DNA of 64,000 nucleotides from SZAS-79 sp963844255 (GTDB taxonomy: Bacteria > Pseudomonadota > Gammaproteobacteria > Burkholderiales > SG8-39): positions 1 to 64,000 of the forward strand of contig CAWJNP010000069.1 in assembly GCA_963844255.1 (NCBI GenBank). The letters run 5' to 3'. A model generated the notes under the pieces. The model was given only the letters and a program-made list of their open reading frames with translations, made no database searches and had not been told where the DNA came from. A program made the position numbers and the translations under genes. Positions 19,165-27,941 of the stretch are shown here, one piece after another. The first letter of the stretch is position 1. Each line of letters starts with the position of its first letter.

Positions 19165-19184
19165 GGCGGGGAATCAGTGCCTGA

Positions 19185-19697
19185 TCAGGATGTGTCGCGC
19201 AATTCAGCGATCGAATCGCGCACCGATATCAGTGCCGCAAGCGCGAGCAGCACCAGCGAAGCCAGCGCGGGCAGGTACGCGTACCAAACCGGGATGCGCA
19301 GGATGGTGGTGGTCTCGACGTATTGCCGGTAATCGAGCAGACCCTCGTACATCCGCCAGAGGAGCAGCACACTGAAGGCCAGAGCCACCAGCGCCGACAG
19401 CACGCTCAACGCCGCCACGGTACGTGGTCCGGCGCCTGCAGTGAACAAGTCGGCCGTGACGTTGGCGCCGGTCTGCTGGCAATACGGAAGGAACATGAAC
19501 ACCGCAACCGCAACGCACATTTCCACCAGCTCGAAGTCGCCCGGCAGCGGCTTGCCGAATACGACCCCGGTGGCGGCGCTCCAGGTGCTCATGAGCACGA
19601 TTGCCATGAGCAGAAGTCCGCCGAGAAGCGCCCAGAATTCGATGACGCGGCGCAGGAACTCTACGGGTCCCCGCGCCGCGGAATCGGCGCCCTGCAT
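19185..19697 (-). CDS. TRAP transporter small permease (DctQ-like)
   Basis: 170 residues with four hydrophobic helices, as usual for DctQ. The second-helix region ELVEMCVAVAVFMFLPYCQQ is typical of the family. It lies 3 bp after the receptor gene and 20 bp before the large permease, so co-transcription is clear. Confidence 0.92.
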   Translation of the reverse strand: MQGADSAARGPVEFLRRVIEFWALLGGLLLMAIVLMSTWSAATGVVFGKPLPGDFELVEMCVAVAVFMFLPYCQQTGANVTADLFTAGAGPRTVAALSVLSALVALAFSVLLLWRMYEGLLDYRQYVETTTILRIPVWYAYLPALASLVLLALAALISVRDSIAELRDTS

Positions 19698-19700
19698 CGA

Positions 19701-20756
19701 CTACTTGGAGTACTTCGCGATCTGCTCGCGGGCCACCTTCACGAGCGTCTGGCCGTCGATTCCCTTGGCCTTCACCTCGTCGATCCAGCGCTGTACCACC
19801 GGTTCGAGCTTCGTGCGGAATGGCTCGAGTTCGGCGTCGGTCAGTTCGATGTGCTTGTTACCCGACTTCACCGCGACGCCGATGCCGACTTCTTCGGACT
19901 TGGTCCAGATGGCGCCCACTTCACGCACCCAGTCTTCGCCCGACTGTGACTCGAACGCCTTCTTGACGTCTGCCGGCAGTGAATCCCAGCGTTTCTGGTT
20001 CATCGACACCTGGAAGGTCGTGGTACCGAAACGCGTGTGCCGCGGCCCTTCGATCTGGAAGTCGGTCATGTCCTGAAGCTTGAGGGGCGGGATGATTTCC
20101 CAGGGAATCAGCGCACCGTCCACCACCTTCTTGGACAAGGCCTGCGGCAGATCGGGCACAGGCATGGCAACCGGTGAAGCACCCAGCGCCTCGATGATCC
20201 ATGCGCCGGTACGCGAGGGGATCCGCATCTTCAGGCCCTTCAGATCGTCGGGCTTGCGCACTTCCTTGTCCACCATCTGGATGCCCTGGCCTGCGTGCAC
20301 ATGCAGGAACAGGACATGCACGCCGCTGTACTCCGTTTTCAGGTACTGATCGAACATGGCGCGCATCGCCAGGTTGGTGGCCGCCGGGTTGTTGGTGTGG
20401 ATAAATGGCAGTTCGAACACCTCCGAGCGCGGAAACAGGCTCGGGGTGTAGCCATTGACGGTCCAGATGATGTCGACCACCCCGTCGCGCGCCTGATTGA
20501 TCAGCTGCGGCGGCTTGCCGCCGAGCGACATCGACGGGAAGAGTTCGATCTTGACCTTGCCACCTGAGGCCTTCTCCACGCGCTGCGCCCAGGGCTCGAG
20601 CATCTGCGCATGCGCGGGCGACTTCGGTCCGAGCAGGTGGTGGAGCTTGAAATTCAGCGTCTGCGCCGACACGCTGCCCGCAAAGGCGGTCAGGGCAAAG
20701 GCAAAACCGGCGACAAGCGCGGACGGCAACGTGGCGCAATTCTTGAGCATTGTCAT
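19701..20756 (-). CDS. TRAP transporter substrate-binding protein (DctP-like)
   Basis: A 351-residue periplasmic receptor with a signal peptide (cleavage near SVSAQ). Seen: LNFKLHHLLGPKSPAHAQML at the N-terminus, then LFPSMSLGGKPPQLINQARD and the GLKMRIPSRTGAWIIEALGA strand with the Arg that commonly binds the ligand carboxylate. GGAGGAGG lies upstream of the ATG at 20756. The ligand is probably an organic acid, by family. It is the first gene of the cluster and has its own promoter-operator. Confidence 0.94.
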   Translation of the reverse strand: MTMLKNCATLPSALVAGFAFALTAFAGSVSAQTLNFKLHHLLGPKSPAHAQMLEPWAQRVEKASGGKVKIELFPSMSLGGKPPQLINQARDGVVDIIWTVNGYTPSLFPRSEVFELPFIHTNNPAATNLAMRAMFDQYLKTEYSGVHVLFLHVHAGQGIQMVDKEVRKPDDLKGLKMRIPSRTGAWIIEALGASPVAMPVPDLPQALSKKVVDGALIPWEIIPPLKLQDMTDFQIEGPRHTRFGTTTFQVSMNQKRWDSLPADVKKAFESQSGEDWVREVGAIWTKSEEVGIGVAVKSGNKHIELTDAELEPFRTKLEPVVQRWIDEVKAKGIDGQTLVKVAREQIAKYSK

Positions 20757-20786
20757 TGTTATGGGCCTCCTCCAGTGAGGGTGAAA

Positions 20787-20817
20787 ATTATAGCGTGTAA
20801 TAGTTCACACCAGTCAT
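20787..20817 (-). promoter_or_regulatory. Promoter of the first TRAP cluster with overlapping inverted repeat
   Basis: On the minus strand a perfect TATAAT (20792-20787) lies 31 bp before the receptor start. Between it and a weak -35 (around 20812-20817) sits an interrupted inverted repeat, GTGTGAA-CTA-TTACAC (20810-20795). A repressor bound there would cover the promoter core. GntR-type regulators favour such short dyads; no regulator gene is adjacent. Confidence 0.5.
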
Positions 20818-20878
20818 GCGCCACCGCTATGCCGCGTGACGCAGTGCAGCGTAAACTTCTTTCCTCACCGGAGCCTCC

Positions 20879-21196
20879 ATGCACAAGCACACCACGCTAC
20901 TCCTGCTCACGCTGCTGGTCGCAGGCTGCACGAATCTGAGCTGGAAGAAGGCAGACGCCGATGCTGCCCGGACTGCGCAAGACACAGACGAGTGCCAGCA
21001 GAAAGCCATGCTCGCCGTGCGCAGGCTCGGCAGTGCGATGGGCAACCCTGCGCCGATCATCGTGGGCAGTCCGAACGGTCCGGTGAGTGTGGTCATGCCC
21101 GCCCAGAACGCCGCGCAGGATCCGGTCGCCATGCAGTCAATCCTGTCGCAGTGCATGCGCGAGCGGGGCTACCAGTTGGAGCGCGACGAAAAGTAG
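20879..21196 (+). CDS. Small lipoprotein of unknown function
   Basis: 105 residues with a lipoprotein signal (lipobox LVAGC, Cys at residue 18). The mature part has two more cysteines (TDECQQKAMLAVRRLG, QSILSQCMRERGYQLERDE). The C-terminal CMRERGY signature is common in small outer-membrane-associated lipoproteins. No specific role can be assigned. It diverges from the TRAP cluster. Confidence 0.8.
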   Translation: MHKHTTLLLLTLLVAGCTNLSWKKADADAARTAQDTDECQQKAMLAVRRLGSAMGNPAPIIVGSPNGPVSVVMPAQNAAQDPVAMQSILSQCMRERGYQLERDEK

Positions 21197-21267
21197 TGCC
21201 ACCGGAACGGCGGGTATCCTGACGGGCGTCCCGGTAGCCGACACACCGTCTCGAAGGAAGAAACGAA

Positions 21268-22359
21268 ATGAGCGAACTCTTGAAAAACCCGATGGGCACC
21301 GACGGATTCGAGTTCGTCGAGTACGCCGCGCCGGACCCAAAGGCGATGGGCGCACTGTTTGAGCGGCTGGGCTTTCTGGCGATCGCCCGCCACCGACACA
21401 AGGACGTGACGCTCTACCGGCAGGGCGCAATCAATTTCATCGTCAACGCCGAACCCGATTCCTTCGCCCAGCGCTTTGCGCGCCAGCATGGTCCCAGCAT
21501 CTGCGCGATCGCTTTTCGCGTGCAGGATGCAAAGGCTGCGTACGAGCGCGCAGTGGACCTCGGCGCGTGGGGCTACGCGGGCCACGCGGCGCCGGGCGAA
21601 CTGAACATCCCGGCAATCAAGGGCATCGGCGACTCGCTGATCTACTTCATCGACCGCTGGCGCGGCAAGAACGGAAAGCAGACCGGCGATATCGGCAACA
21701 TCGGCTTTTACGACGTCGACTTCGAACCGCTGCCAGGCGCCGAGCTGAACCCCGCCGGGAACGGCCTCGCCACCATAGACCACCTGACCCACAACGTGCA
21801 CAAGGGCCGGATGAACGAGTGGGCCGATTTCTACGAACGCCTGTTCGGCTTCCGCGAGGTGCGCTACTTCGACATCGAAGGCCAGGTCACCGGCGTGAAG
21901 AGCAAGGCAATGACCAGTCCGTGCGGAAAGATCCGGATCCCGATCAACGAGGAGGGTAACGAAAAGGCCGGCCAGATCCAGGAATACCTCGACGCCTACC
22001 ACGGGGAGGGCATCCAGCACATCGCACTTGGCTCCACCGACCTCGCAAAGACCGTGGATGCGATGCGCGCGGGCGGCGTGCGCCTGCTCGACACGATCGA
22101 CACTTACTATGAACTCATCGACAAGCGGATTCCCGGGCATGGCGAGAACGTTGAGGAGTTGAAGCGTCGCAAGATCCTCGTCGACGGCAAGGCCGGCGCA
22201 CTGTTGCTGCAGATATTCACCGAAAACCAGCTCGGCCCGATCTTCTTCGAGTTCATCCAGCGCAAGGGGGACGAGGGATTCGGCGAGGGCAATTTCAAGG
22301 CCCTGTTCGAGTCGATCGAACTCGACCAGATGCGCCGCGGCGTACTTTCGAAGGAATGA
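21268..22359 (+). CDS. hpd: 4-Hydroxyphenylpyruvate dioxygenase
   Basis: Converts 4-hydroxyphenylpyruvate to homogentisate in tyrosine and phenylalanine catabolism. The 363 residues form two vicinal-oxygen-chelate halves. The Fe(II) ligands are in place: His172 (ATIDHLTHNV), His251 (EGIQHIALGS) and Glu328 (PIFFEFIQRKGD). GGAAG precedes the ATG. The stop overlaps the fumarylacetoacetase start by 4 bp (ATGA), so the two are translationally coupled. Confidence 0.97.
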   Translation: MSELLKNPMGTDGFEFVEYAAPDPKAMGALFERLGFLAIARHRHKDVTLYRQGAINFIVNAEPDSFAQRFARQHGPSICAIAFRVQDAKAAYERAVDLGAWGYAGHAAPGELNIPAIKGIGDSLIYFIDRWRGKNGKQTGDIGNIGFYDVDFEPLPGAELNPAGNGLATIDHLTHNVHKGRMNEWADFYERLFGFREVRYFDIEGQVTGVKSKAMTSPCGKIRIPINEEGNEKAGQIQEYLDAYHGEGIQHIALGSTDLAKTVDAMRAGGVRLLDTIDTYYELIDKRIPGHGENVEELKRRKILVDGKAGALLLQIFTENQLGPIFFEFIQRKGDEGFGEGNFKALFESIELDQMRRGVLSKE

Positions 22360-23636
22360 ACATGAAACTCGATGCCACGCACAACCCGAAACTGCAGAGC
22401 TGGGTCGAATCGGCAAACGATCCGGTCGGCGATTTTCCGGTCCAGAACCTGCCGTTCGGCATATTTCGCCGCAAAGGCAGCAAAGAACCTCCGCGCGGCG
22501 GGGTGGCGATCGGCGACCAGGTCTTCGACCTCGCTGCGCTGGGCTTCAAGACCGGCCCGACGCTGAACCCGCTGGCCGCCGCGGGACCCGCCGCCTGGCG
22601 CGCGCTGCGGGCGCTGCTCTCTGAAACCCTGTCCAACCCAAAGCACAGAAGAAAATTCTCGAAATACCTTGTGCCGATGAAGCGCGCTGAAATGTTCCTG
22701 CCGGTGGCCATCGGCGACTACAGCGACTTCTACACCGGCATCTACCACGCAGAAAACGCCGGTCGCATGTTCCGGCCCGACAATCCGCTGCTGCCCAACT
22801 ACCACTGGGTGCCGATCGGATATCACGGACGCGCCTCCTCTGTCGTTGTGAGCGGCACGCCGGTGGTGCGGCCGAAGGGGCAGATCAAGGCGGCAGACAA
22901 ACCCGCGCCCGAAGTCGGACCGAGCCGGCGGCTGGATTTCGAACTCGAACTCGGCCTGGTGATCGGACCCGGCAACCGGCTCGGCAAGCCGGTACCGATC
23001 GGAAAGGCACGCGAGCACATCTTCGGCGTGACGCTTTTCAACGACTGGTCGGCGCGCGACATCCAGGCCTGGGAATACCAGCCGCTCGGCCCCTTCCTCG
23101 CCAAGAGTTTCGCCTCGACCATGTCACCCTGGATCGTGACCCTCGATGCGCTGGCGCCGTTTCCGTTGCCCGGCGTTCCCCCGCGCCTCCGGCCAGCCCG
23201 CGCCACTGCCCTACATCTGACCGACGCCACCGACCAGCGCGAAGGCGGCTTTGCGATCGAGATGGAAATGACGCTGCGCAGTGCCGCGATGCGCGCAAAG
23301 AAACTGCCTCCGCTGCGCCTGTCGCGCAGCAATTTCCGACACGCCTACTGGACTGCGGCCCAGATCGTCGCGCATCAGGCTTCGAACGGTTGCAACCTGC
23401 GGCCAGGCGACCTGCTCGGAACGGGAACGATCTCCGGACCGACCCCGGATTCGCTGGGATCCCTGCTCGAAATCACGCAGGGCGGCAAGGCGCCCATCGC
23501 GCTGCCGGGCGGCGAGCGGCGCACGTTCCTCGAGGACGGCGACGAAGTCGTCCAGCGTTCGCGCTGCGTGCGTGAGGGCTATGTCAGCATCGGCTTTGGT
23601 GAAGCCGCCGGCCTGATCCGACCGGCCCCGAAGTAG
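22356..23636 (+). CDS. fahA: Fumarylacetoacetase
   Basis: Last enzyme of homogentisate degradation; it cleaves fumarylacetoacetate to fumarate and acetoacetate. 426 residues. Seen: the small N-terminal domain, then the catalytic core with DFYTGIYHAENAGRMFRPDN, LPNYHWVPIGYHGRASSVVV, RLDFELELGLVIG with metal-binding Glu residues, and LFNDWSARDIQAWEYQPLGP. Homogentisate dioxygenase and maleylacetoacetate isomerase genes, often nearby, are not in this window. Confidence 0.96.
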   Translation: MNMKLDATHNPKLQSWVESANDPVGDFPVQNLPFGIFRRKGSKEPPRGGVAIGDQVFDLAALGFKTGPTLNPLAAAGPAAWRALRALLSETLSNPKHRRKFSKYLVPMKRAEMFLPVAIGDYSDFYTGIYHAENAGRMFRPDNPLLPNYHWVPIGYHGRASSVVVSGTPVVRPKGQIKAADKPAPEVGPSRRLDFELELGLVIGPGNRLGKPVPIGKAREHIFGVTLFNDWSARDIQAWEYQPLGPFLAKSFASTMSPWIVTLDALAPFPLPGVPPRLRPARATALHLTDATDQREGGFAIEMEMTLRSAAMRAKKLPPLRLSRSNFRHAYWTAAQIVAHQASNGCNLRPGDLLGTGTISGPTPDSLGSLLEITQGGKAPIALPGGERRTFLEDGDEVVQRSRCVREGYVSIGFGEAAGLIRPAPK

Positions 23637-23644
23637 CGGGGCCC

Positions 23645-23731
23645 TGGTATTCGCTGGCGTTCGACTTCACGATCGAACCCGGGGAGGCGGCGCGGCTGCG
23701 CGCACCGATCACCGCCAAGGCCGGCGCCTGA
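23645..23731 (+). pseudogene. Possible gene-tail remnant after fahA
   Basis: A 28-codon stretch ending in TGA at 23729-23731 reads WYSLAFDFTIEPGEAARLRA then PITAKAGA. Third positions are nearly all G or C, as in real genes here. It has no start and is in a different frame from fahA. It looks like the C-terminal end of a gene removed by deletion. I do not recognise the family. Confidence 0.3.
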
Positions 23732-23792
23732 CACGGGAAAGTAGAACTTTATTTTCCCCTTCCCCGCTTCAGAAGCCGCGCTCCGGCCAGGC

Positions 23793-23814
23793 TTGTTGTG
23801 CAATTGCACAACAA
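23793..23814. promoter_or_regulatory. Perfect 22-bp palindrome, likely operator
   Basis: Each arm reads TTGTTGTGCAA and the whole is perfectly self-complementary without a spacer, centred on GCAATTGC. It has no T-run and modest GC, so it is not a normal terminator. It lies between the convergent fahA/remnant side and the helicase stop at 23818. Its TTGTGCAA core matches the right arm of the repeat near the MarR gene (8150-8157). Confidence 0.5.
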
Positions 23815-23817
23815 TCC

Positions 23818-25891
23818 TCACAGCCACTGGCTCCGCAATCGGGTCGCGACATCGACGCGCGGCAACGGCTGCGAGGACGGACGACCTGCCTCCTCACCGC
23901 CCGCAGGCCAGACGACGGCGTCCATCGTCGCCATCAGCGTGCGGCCGAGAAACCGGCTGCGCGCGCCGTACACGTGGGCGTCGCCAGAACGCTGCTGCTG
24001 CACGACATAGAACTTGAGCGGCGTGATGAGGTCGAGTGCGTTCTTCGCGCGCGTCATCGCGACGTACAGGAGCCGCCGCTCCTCTTCGATGCGCTCCGGT
24101 TTTCCGGTGGCGTACTCGTTCGGGAAATTCCCGTCGGTGACGTTGAGCACGTGCACGTTGTCCCACTCCTGCCCCTTGGCCGAGTGGACCGTCGAGAGGA
24201 TCAGATAGTCCTCGTCGAGATGCGGGGTGCCGGCATAGTCCGAACTGGCCTGCGGCGGATCGAGGGTGAGTTCGGAGAGAAACTGCTCGCGCGTGGCGAA
24301 CTGCAGCGCGATGCGTTCCAGCTGCTCGAGGTCGCCGCTGCGCGCGGGCTCCGCGTACAGGCGCGCGAGGTGGGGCTCATACCACAGGCGCGCGGCGCAC
24401 ACCTGCCCGGGCCAGGTCCGCGACGGCGCGCCCAGATCCGTCAGGAGCTCGATCAGCGCCGGCCAGTGCTCGCGCGCCGCGGCCGGAGGCGCCCACGCAG
24501 CCAGCGCATTCCAGTCGTACTGCGCCATCTCCAGCGCATGGAAGCACCGGCTCGCGTTCACCGGCCCCATGCCCGGCAGCAGCTGCAGCGCGCGCTGTGC
24601 GGCGATGCGGTTCTTCGGATTGTCGGCCCAGCGCAGCACCGCGAGGAGGTCTTTCACGTGCGAGGCCTCGAGGAACTTCAGTCCGCCGTATTTCACATAC
24701 GGTATGTCGCGGCGCACGAGTTCGAGTTCGAGCGCGTCGCTGTGGTGCGCGCTGCGGAACAGCACTGCCTGACGGCGCAACGGCACCCCCTGCTCGCGTG
24801 CTTCCAGCACCCGATCGACCACGTACTGTGCCTGCGCGACCTCGTCGATCACGGTGACAACGCGCGGTCGCACCCCGGCCGAACGCCTTGAGCGCAGGTT
24901 CTTCCTGAACTGCTGCGTGGCGCCCGCCATGAGTGCGTTCGCCGCGTCGAGGATCGCCTGCGTGGAGCGGTAGTTGTCTTCCAGCGCAATCATTTCCGCC
25001 GGCGGCTGGAAGCGCGCCGGAAAGCCGAGGATGTTCTCCACGTTGGCGGCGCGAAACGAATAGATCGACTGCGCATCGTCGCCCACCACGCACAGGCCCT
25101 CGCCCGAAGGTTTCATTGCAAGCAGGATTTCAGCCTGCAGCGTGTTGGTGTCCTGGTATTCGTCGACCAGGACGTGGTCGAAGCGATCTCCGACATCCCG
25201 GGCCAGCACGGCGTCCTGCATCAACGCATGCCAGTAGAGCAGCAGGTCGTCGTAATCGAGCACCTGCTGGGCGAGCTTGGCCTCCACATAGCGCGCGAAC
25301 AGTACCTTGAGATCGGCTTGCGACTCCATGCACCAGGGGAACGAATCAATCAGCGTGGCGTCGAGCGAACCCCGGGTGTTGACGCAGTGCGAATAGATCG
25401 CGAGACAGGTGTCCTTGCGCGGAAAGCGCCGGTCCTTCGCCGCCAGCCCGAGTTCCTGGCGCGACGACATCGAGCAGGTCTGCGGCGTCGCCGCGGTCCA
25501 TCACGCTGAATCCGGGCGCAAGCCCGACCTGCGCCGCGTACTGGCGCAGGAGCCGGTTGGCGACGGAATGAAAGGTGCCTGCCCAGGGAAGCCGCACCGC
25601 GGTGCGGTTGCCTGAGGCCGACGCCAGCGCATCCGCGACGATGCCCTGCGCGCGGCGCGCGAGTTCCTGGGCTGCGCGGCGCGAGAACGTGAGCAGCAGC
25701 ACGCGCTCGGGCGCAACGCCGTTCAGGATCAGATGCGCCACGCGGTGTGCAAGCGTGTTGGTCTTGCCGGTGCCTGCGCCGGCGACGACCAGCAGCGGCG
25801 GTGAGGACCAGCCCCGCGCCTCGCCCGGGGTGCCGAAGGTCGCGGCGGCGCGCTGCGCCGGATTGAGCTTGTCGAGGAGCGTGTTCTCCAT
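23818..25891 (-). pseudogene. UvrD/Rep-type DNA helicase, one frameshift
   Basis: A superfamily 1A helicase, about 690 residues when joined. The N-terminal part (start ATG 25891) carries the Q-motif area LNPAQRAAATFG, Walker A VVAGAGTGKTNT and GTFHSVANRLLRQYA. After a one-base frame change near 25465-25470 the rest continues: LVDEYQDTNTLQAEILLAMK, VVGDDAQSIYSFRAA, LEDNYRSTQAILDAANALM, ILSTVHSAKGQEWDNVHVLN and RRLLYVAMTRAKNALDLITP. All SF1 motifs are present, so a single sequencing indel could explain the break. Family role: DNA unwinding in repair or replication. Confidence 0.85.
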
Positions 25892-26031
25892 TTCGTGATT
25901 ATGCCGGAACAACTGTATATAAGACCAGTAGTGCGGGTTGTCGACCGAAGTATCGCAGGGCGCAGTGAATCGCGGTCGTCGTGCGGATACACTTTCCCTT
26001 CCGCCGACGTGCCTTGACCGGAGTTCCCTGC

Positions 26032-26978
26032 ATGAAGATTCTCTATTTCGACGATTTCCGCCTTGGCGTGCTCAGGAACGGGGATCCCGCAGGCGGGCGT
26101 GGTCGACGTGTCCGGGCTCGTCGCCGACGTCCCGCATACCGGGCCGCACGACCTGATCAGCGGCCTGATCGCGCGCTTCGCGGACTACCGCGGCCGGCTG
26201 GAAGATGCGGCGAAGAATGGCACGGCCATTCCGCTCGACAAAGTCCGCATCCGCCCGCCCCTGCCCAAGCCCGGCCAACATCGACTGCATGGCCGTCAAC
26301 TACATGGAGGACGGCACGCGCACCGAACCCGCGCCGATCAACGGCTTTCTGAAATCGCCCAACTGCGTGATCGGCCACGGCGACACGATGGTGCTGCCCG
26401 ACGTGCCGGCCAGCGGTTTCGAGGGCGAGGCCGAACTCGGCCTGGTGATCGGCAAGCGTGCGTTCAACGTCAAGGCCGCCGACGCGATGGACCATGTGTT
26501 CGGCTACCTGAATTTCATCGACGGCTCGGCGCGCGGACTGCCGCCGCCGAACAACGTCTTCTACCAGATGAAGTCGCGCGAGACCTTCGCGCCGATCGGC
26601 CCGTTCATCGTGACCGCGGACGAGATCCCGGATCCGCAAAAGCTGCAGATCCGGCTGTGGGTCAACGGCGTGCTCAAGCAGAACTTCAACACCGACGACA
26701 TGGCGCACGACATCCGGCGCTGCATCGAATGGGTCAGCGCGATCCACACGCTGGAACCGGGCGACATTCTCGCCACCGGCACCAATCACCGCGGCCTGTC
26801 CTGTTTCCAGGACGGCGACACGGTGGAAATCGAGTGTGCCGGCTGCGGGAAATTGCAGTTCAGCATCAGCGATGCGTTGAAGCGTACCTGGGGCCGCGAC
26901 ACGCGCCTGGAGCACGCCGAAAAGAAACTCGACGGCGTGCTGACGCCGCAGCTCACCGGAAAGTACGCGAAGACATAG
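26032..26978 (+). pseudogene. Fumarylacetoacetate hydrolase (FAA) family protein, two frameshifts
   Basis: Begins MKILYFDDFRLGVLRNG (frame 1), continues as GIPQAGVVDVSGLVADVPHT (frame 2), then ANIDCMAVNYMEDGTRTEPA in frame 3 to the end. Removing one G from the GGGG at 26079-26082 and one C from the CCC near 26270 restores a single protein of about 314 residues. Both changes are homopolymer-length, as in sequencing error. The core motifs are those of FAA hydrolases: PVTADE-type FIVTADEIPDPQKLQIRLWV, EGEAELGLVIGK with metal Glu, GYLNFIDGSARG. The family includes acylpyruvases and 2-hydroxyhepta-2,4-diene-dioate isomerases. Confidence 0.8.
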
Positions 26979-27005
26979 TCCCCGCCTGAAAAAGGAATCA
27001 ACCCC

Positions 27006-27731
27006 ATGATCGGCTACCGCGCCCGCCTCGGTTTCCTCGTACCTCCGGGCAATCCAACCGTCGAGCCGGAAATGATGCGGCTCGCCCCGCCCGGCGTATC
27101 GGTGCATTTCACCCGCATGTTTGCCGAGGGGAAGACCGGTTCGCATGCCGGGATGGACGAGCGGATCCGCATGCAGATCGCGCATCTTGAGGAGAACGTA
27201 AAGCTGCTTTCGCTGGTGAAGCCGGACGTGATCGTCATGGCGCATGCGGGGATGAGCTACGCGTTGGGAAAGGACGGCGAGGCCGAACTCGTCGAGCGAC
27301 TTTCGAAATCGAGCGGGATCCCCTTTCTGACCGCATTCGGCAGCGTGGGGCGTGCATTGAAGCATCTGGGCGTGCAGCGCCTGGCCCTGGGCACGCCTTA
27401 CGACAAGGCCACCACCGCGAAGGGCAAGGCGCTCCTCGAGGCGCACGGGTTCGTGGTGGTCTCGCACGCGACGCTGGAAAACGTGGCGAATATCTACGAC
27501 GAAAGTCCCGAGCGCGCCTACCGCCTCGGACGGCAGATCGATGTCCCGGAGGCGCAGGCGGTGTTCTTCAGCGGCCTGGGCCTGCCCACCCTGCCGATCC
27601 TCGAGATGCTCGAGCAGGATCTGGGCAAACCAGTGTTGTCAGGCGCCTCAGCGATCATGTGGGATGCGCTGCGCACTGCGGGTGTGAACGCGCTGATCCC
27701 GGGCCACGGCGTGCTCTTGAGCCGGGAATGA
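27006..27731 (+). CDS. Asp/Glu racemase superfamily protein (maleate isomerase / arylmalonate decarboxylase type) lacking catalytic cysteines
   Basis: 241 residues, the usual length for this family. Seen: the N-terminal RLGFLVPPGNPTVEPEMMRL, the first active-site loop replaced by VMAHAGMSYALG (79-88) and the second by AVFFSGLGLPTLPIL (186-199), then PVLSGASAIMWDALRTAG. In characterised relatives these loops carry one or two catalytic Cys. Here the protein contains no cysteine at all; Ser189 occupies the region of the second one. The enzyme must use another mechanism, be a binding protein, or be inactive. AAGGA precedes the ATG. The gene follows the FAA hydrolase gene by 27 bp. Confidence 0.88.
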   Translation: MIGYRARLGFLVPPGNPTVEPEMMRLAPPGVSVHFTRMFAEGKTGSHAGMDERIRMQIAHLEENVKLLSLVKPDVIVMAHAGMSYALGKDGEAELVERLSKSSGIPFLTAFGSVGRALKHLGVQRLALGTPYDKATTAKGKALLEAHGFVVVSHATLENVANIYDESPERAYRLGRQIDVPEAQAVFFSGLGLPTLPILEMLEQDLGKPVLSGASAIMWDALRTAGVNALIPGHGVLLSRE

Positions 27732-27912
27732 GCACGAGAGTGGCCTGACATCAATCTGACGCGTAACGCCTCTGCATCCAGCGACAGCATGATTTGCCTG
27801 CTAGCCCGTCGGAGTTATTGACGCGGAAATTTGCCGGCGGATGATGGGCGCGTATCGTCGCCAGAAGACACAAGGGAAACCGGGTCTACGATCCCTCCCA
27901 TCGGGCGAAACC

Positions 27913-27928
27913 CCGCAGCGTCCTGCGG
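27913..27928 (+). promoter_or_regulatory. Hairpin just before the ribosome site of the kinase-like gene
   Basis: CCGCAG (27913-27918) pairs with CTGCGG (27923-27928) around CGTC, and a GGGGGG ribosome-site region starts at 27931. Upstream CCC could pair with that G-run and mask it. This is a possible translation-control structure, not a recognised riboswitch. Confidence 0.25.
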
Positions 27929-27941
27929 AAGGGGGGATGCG

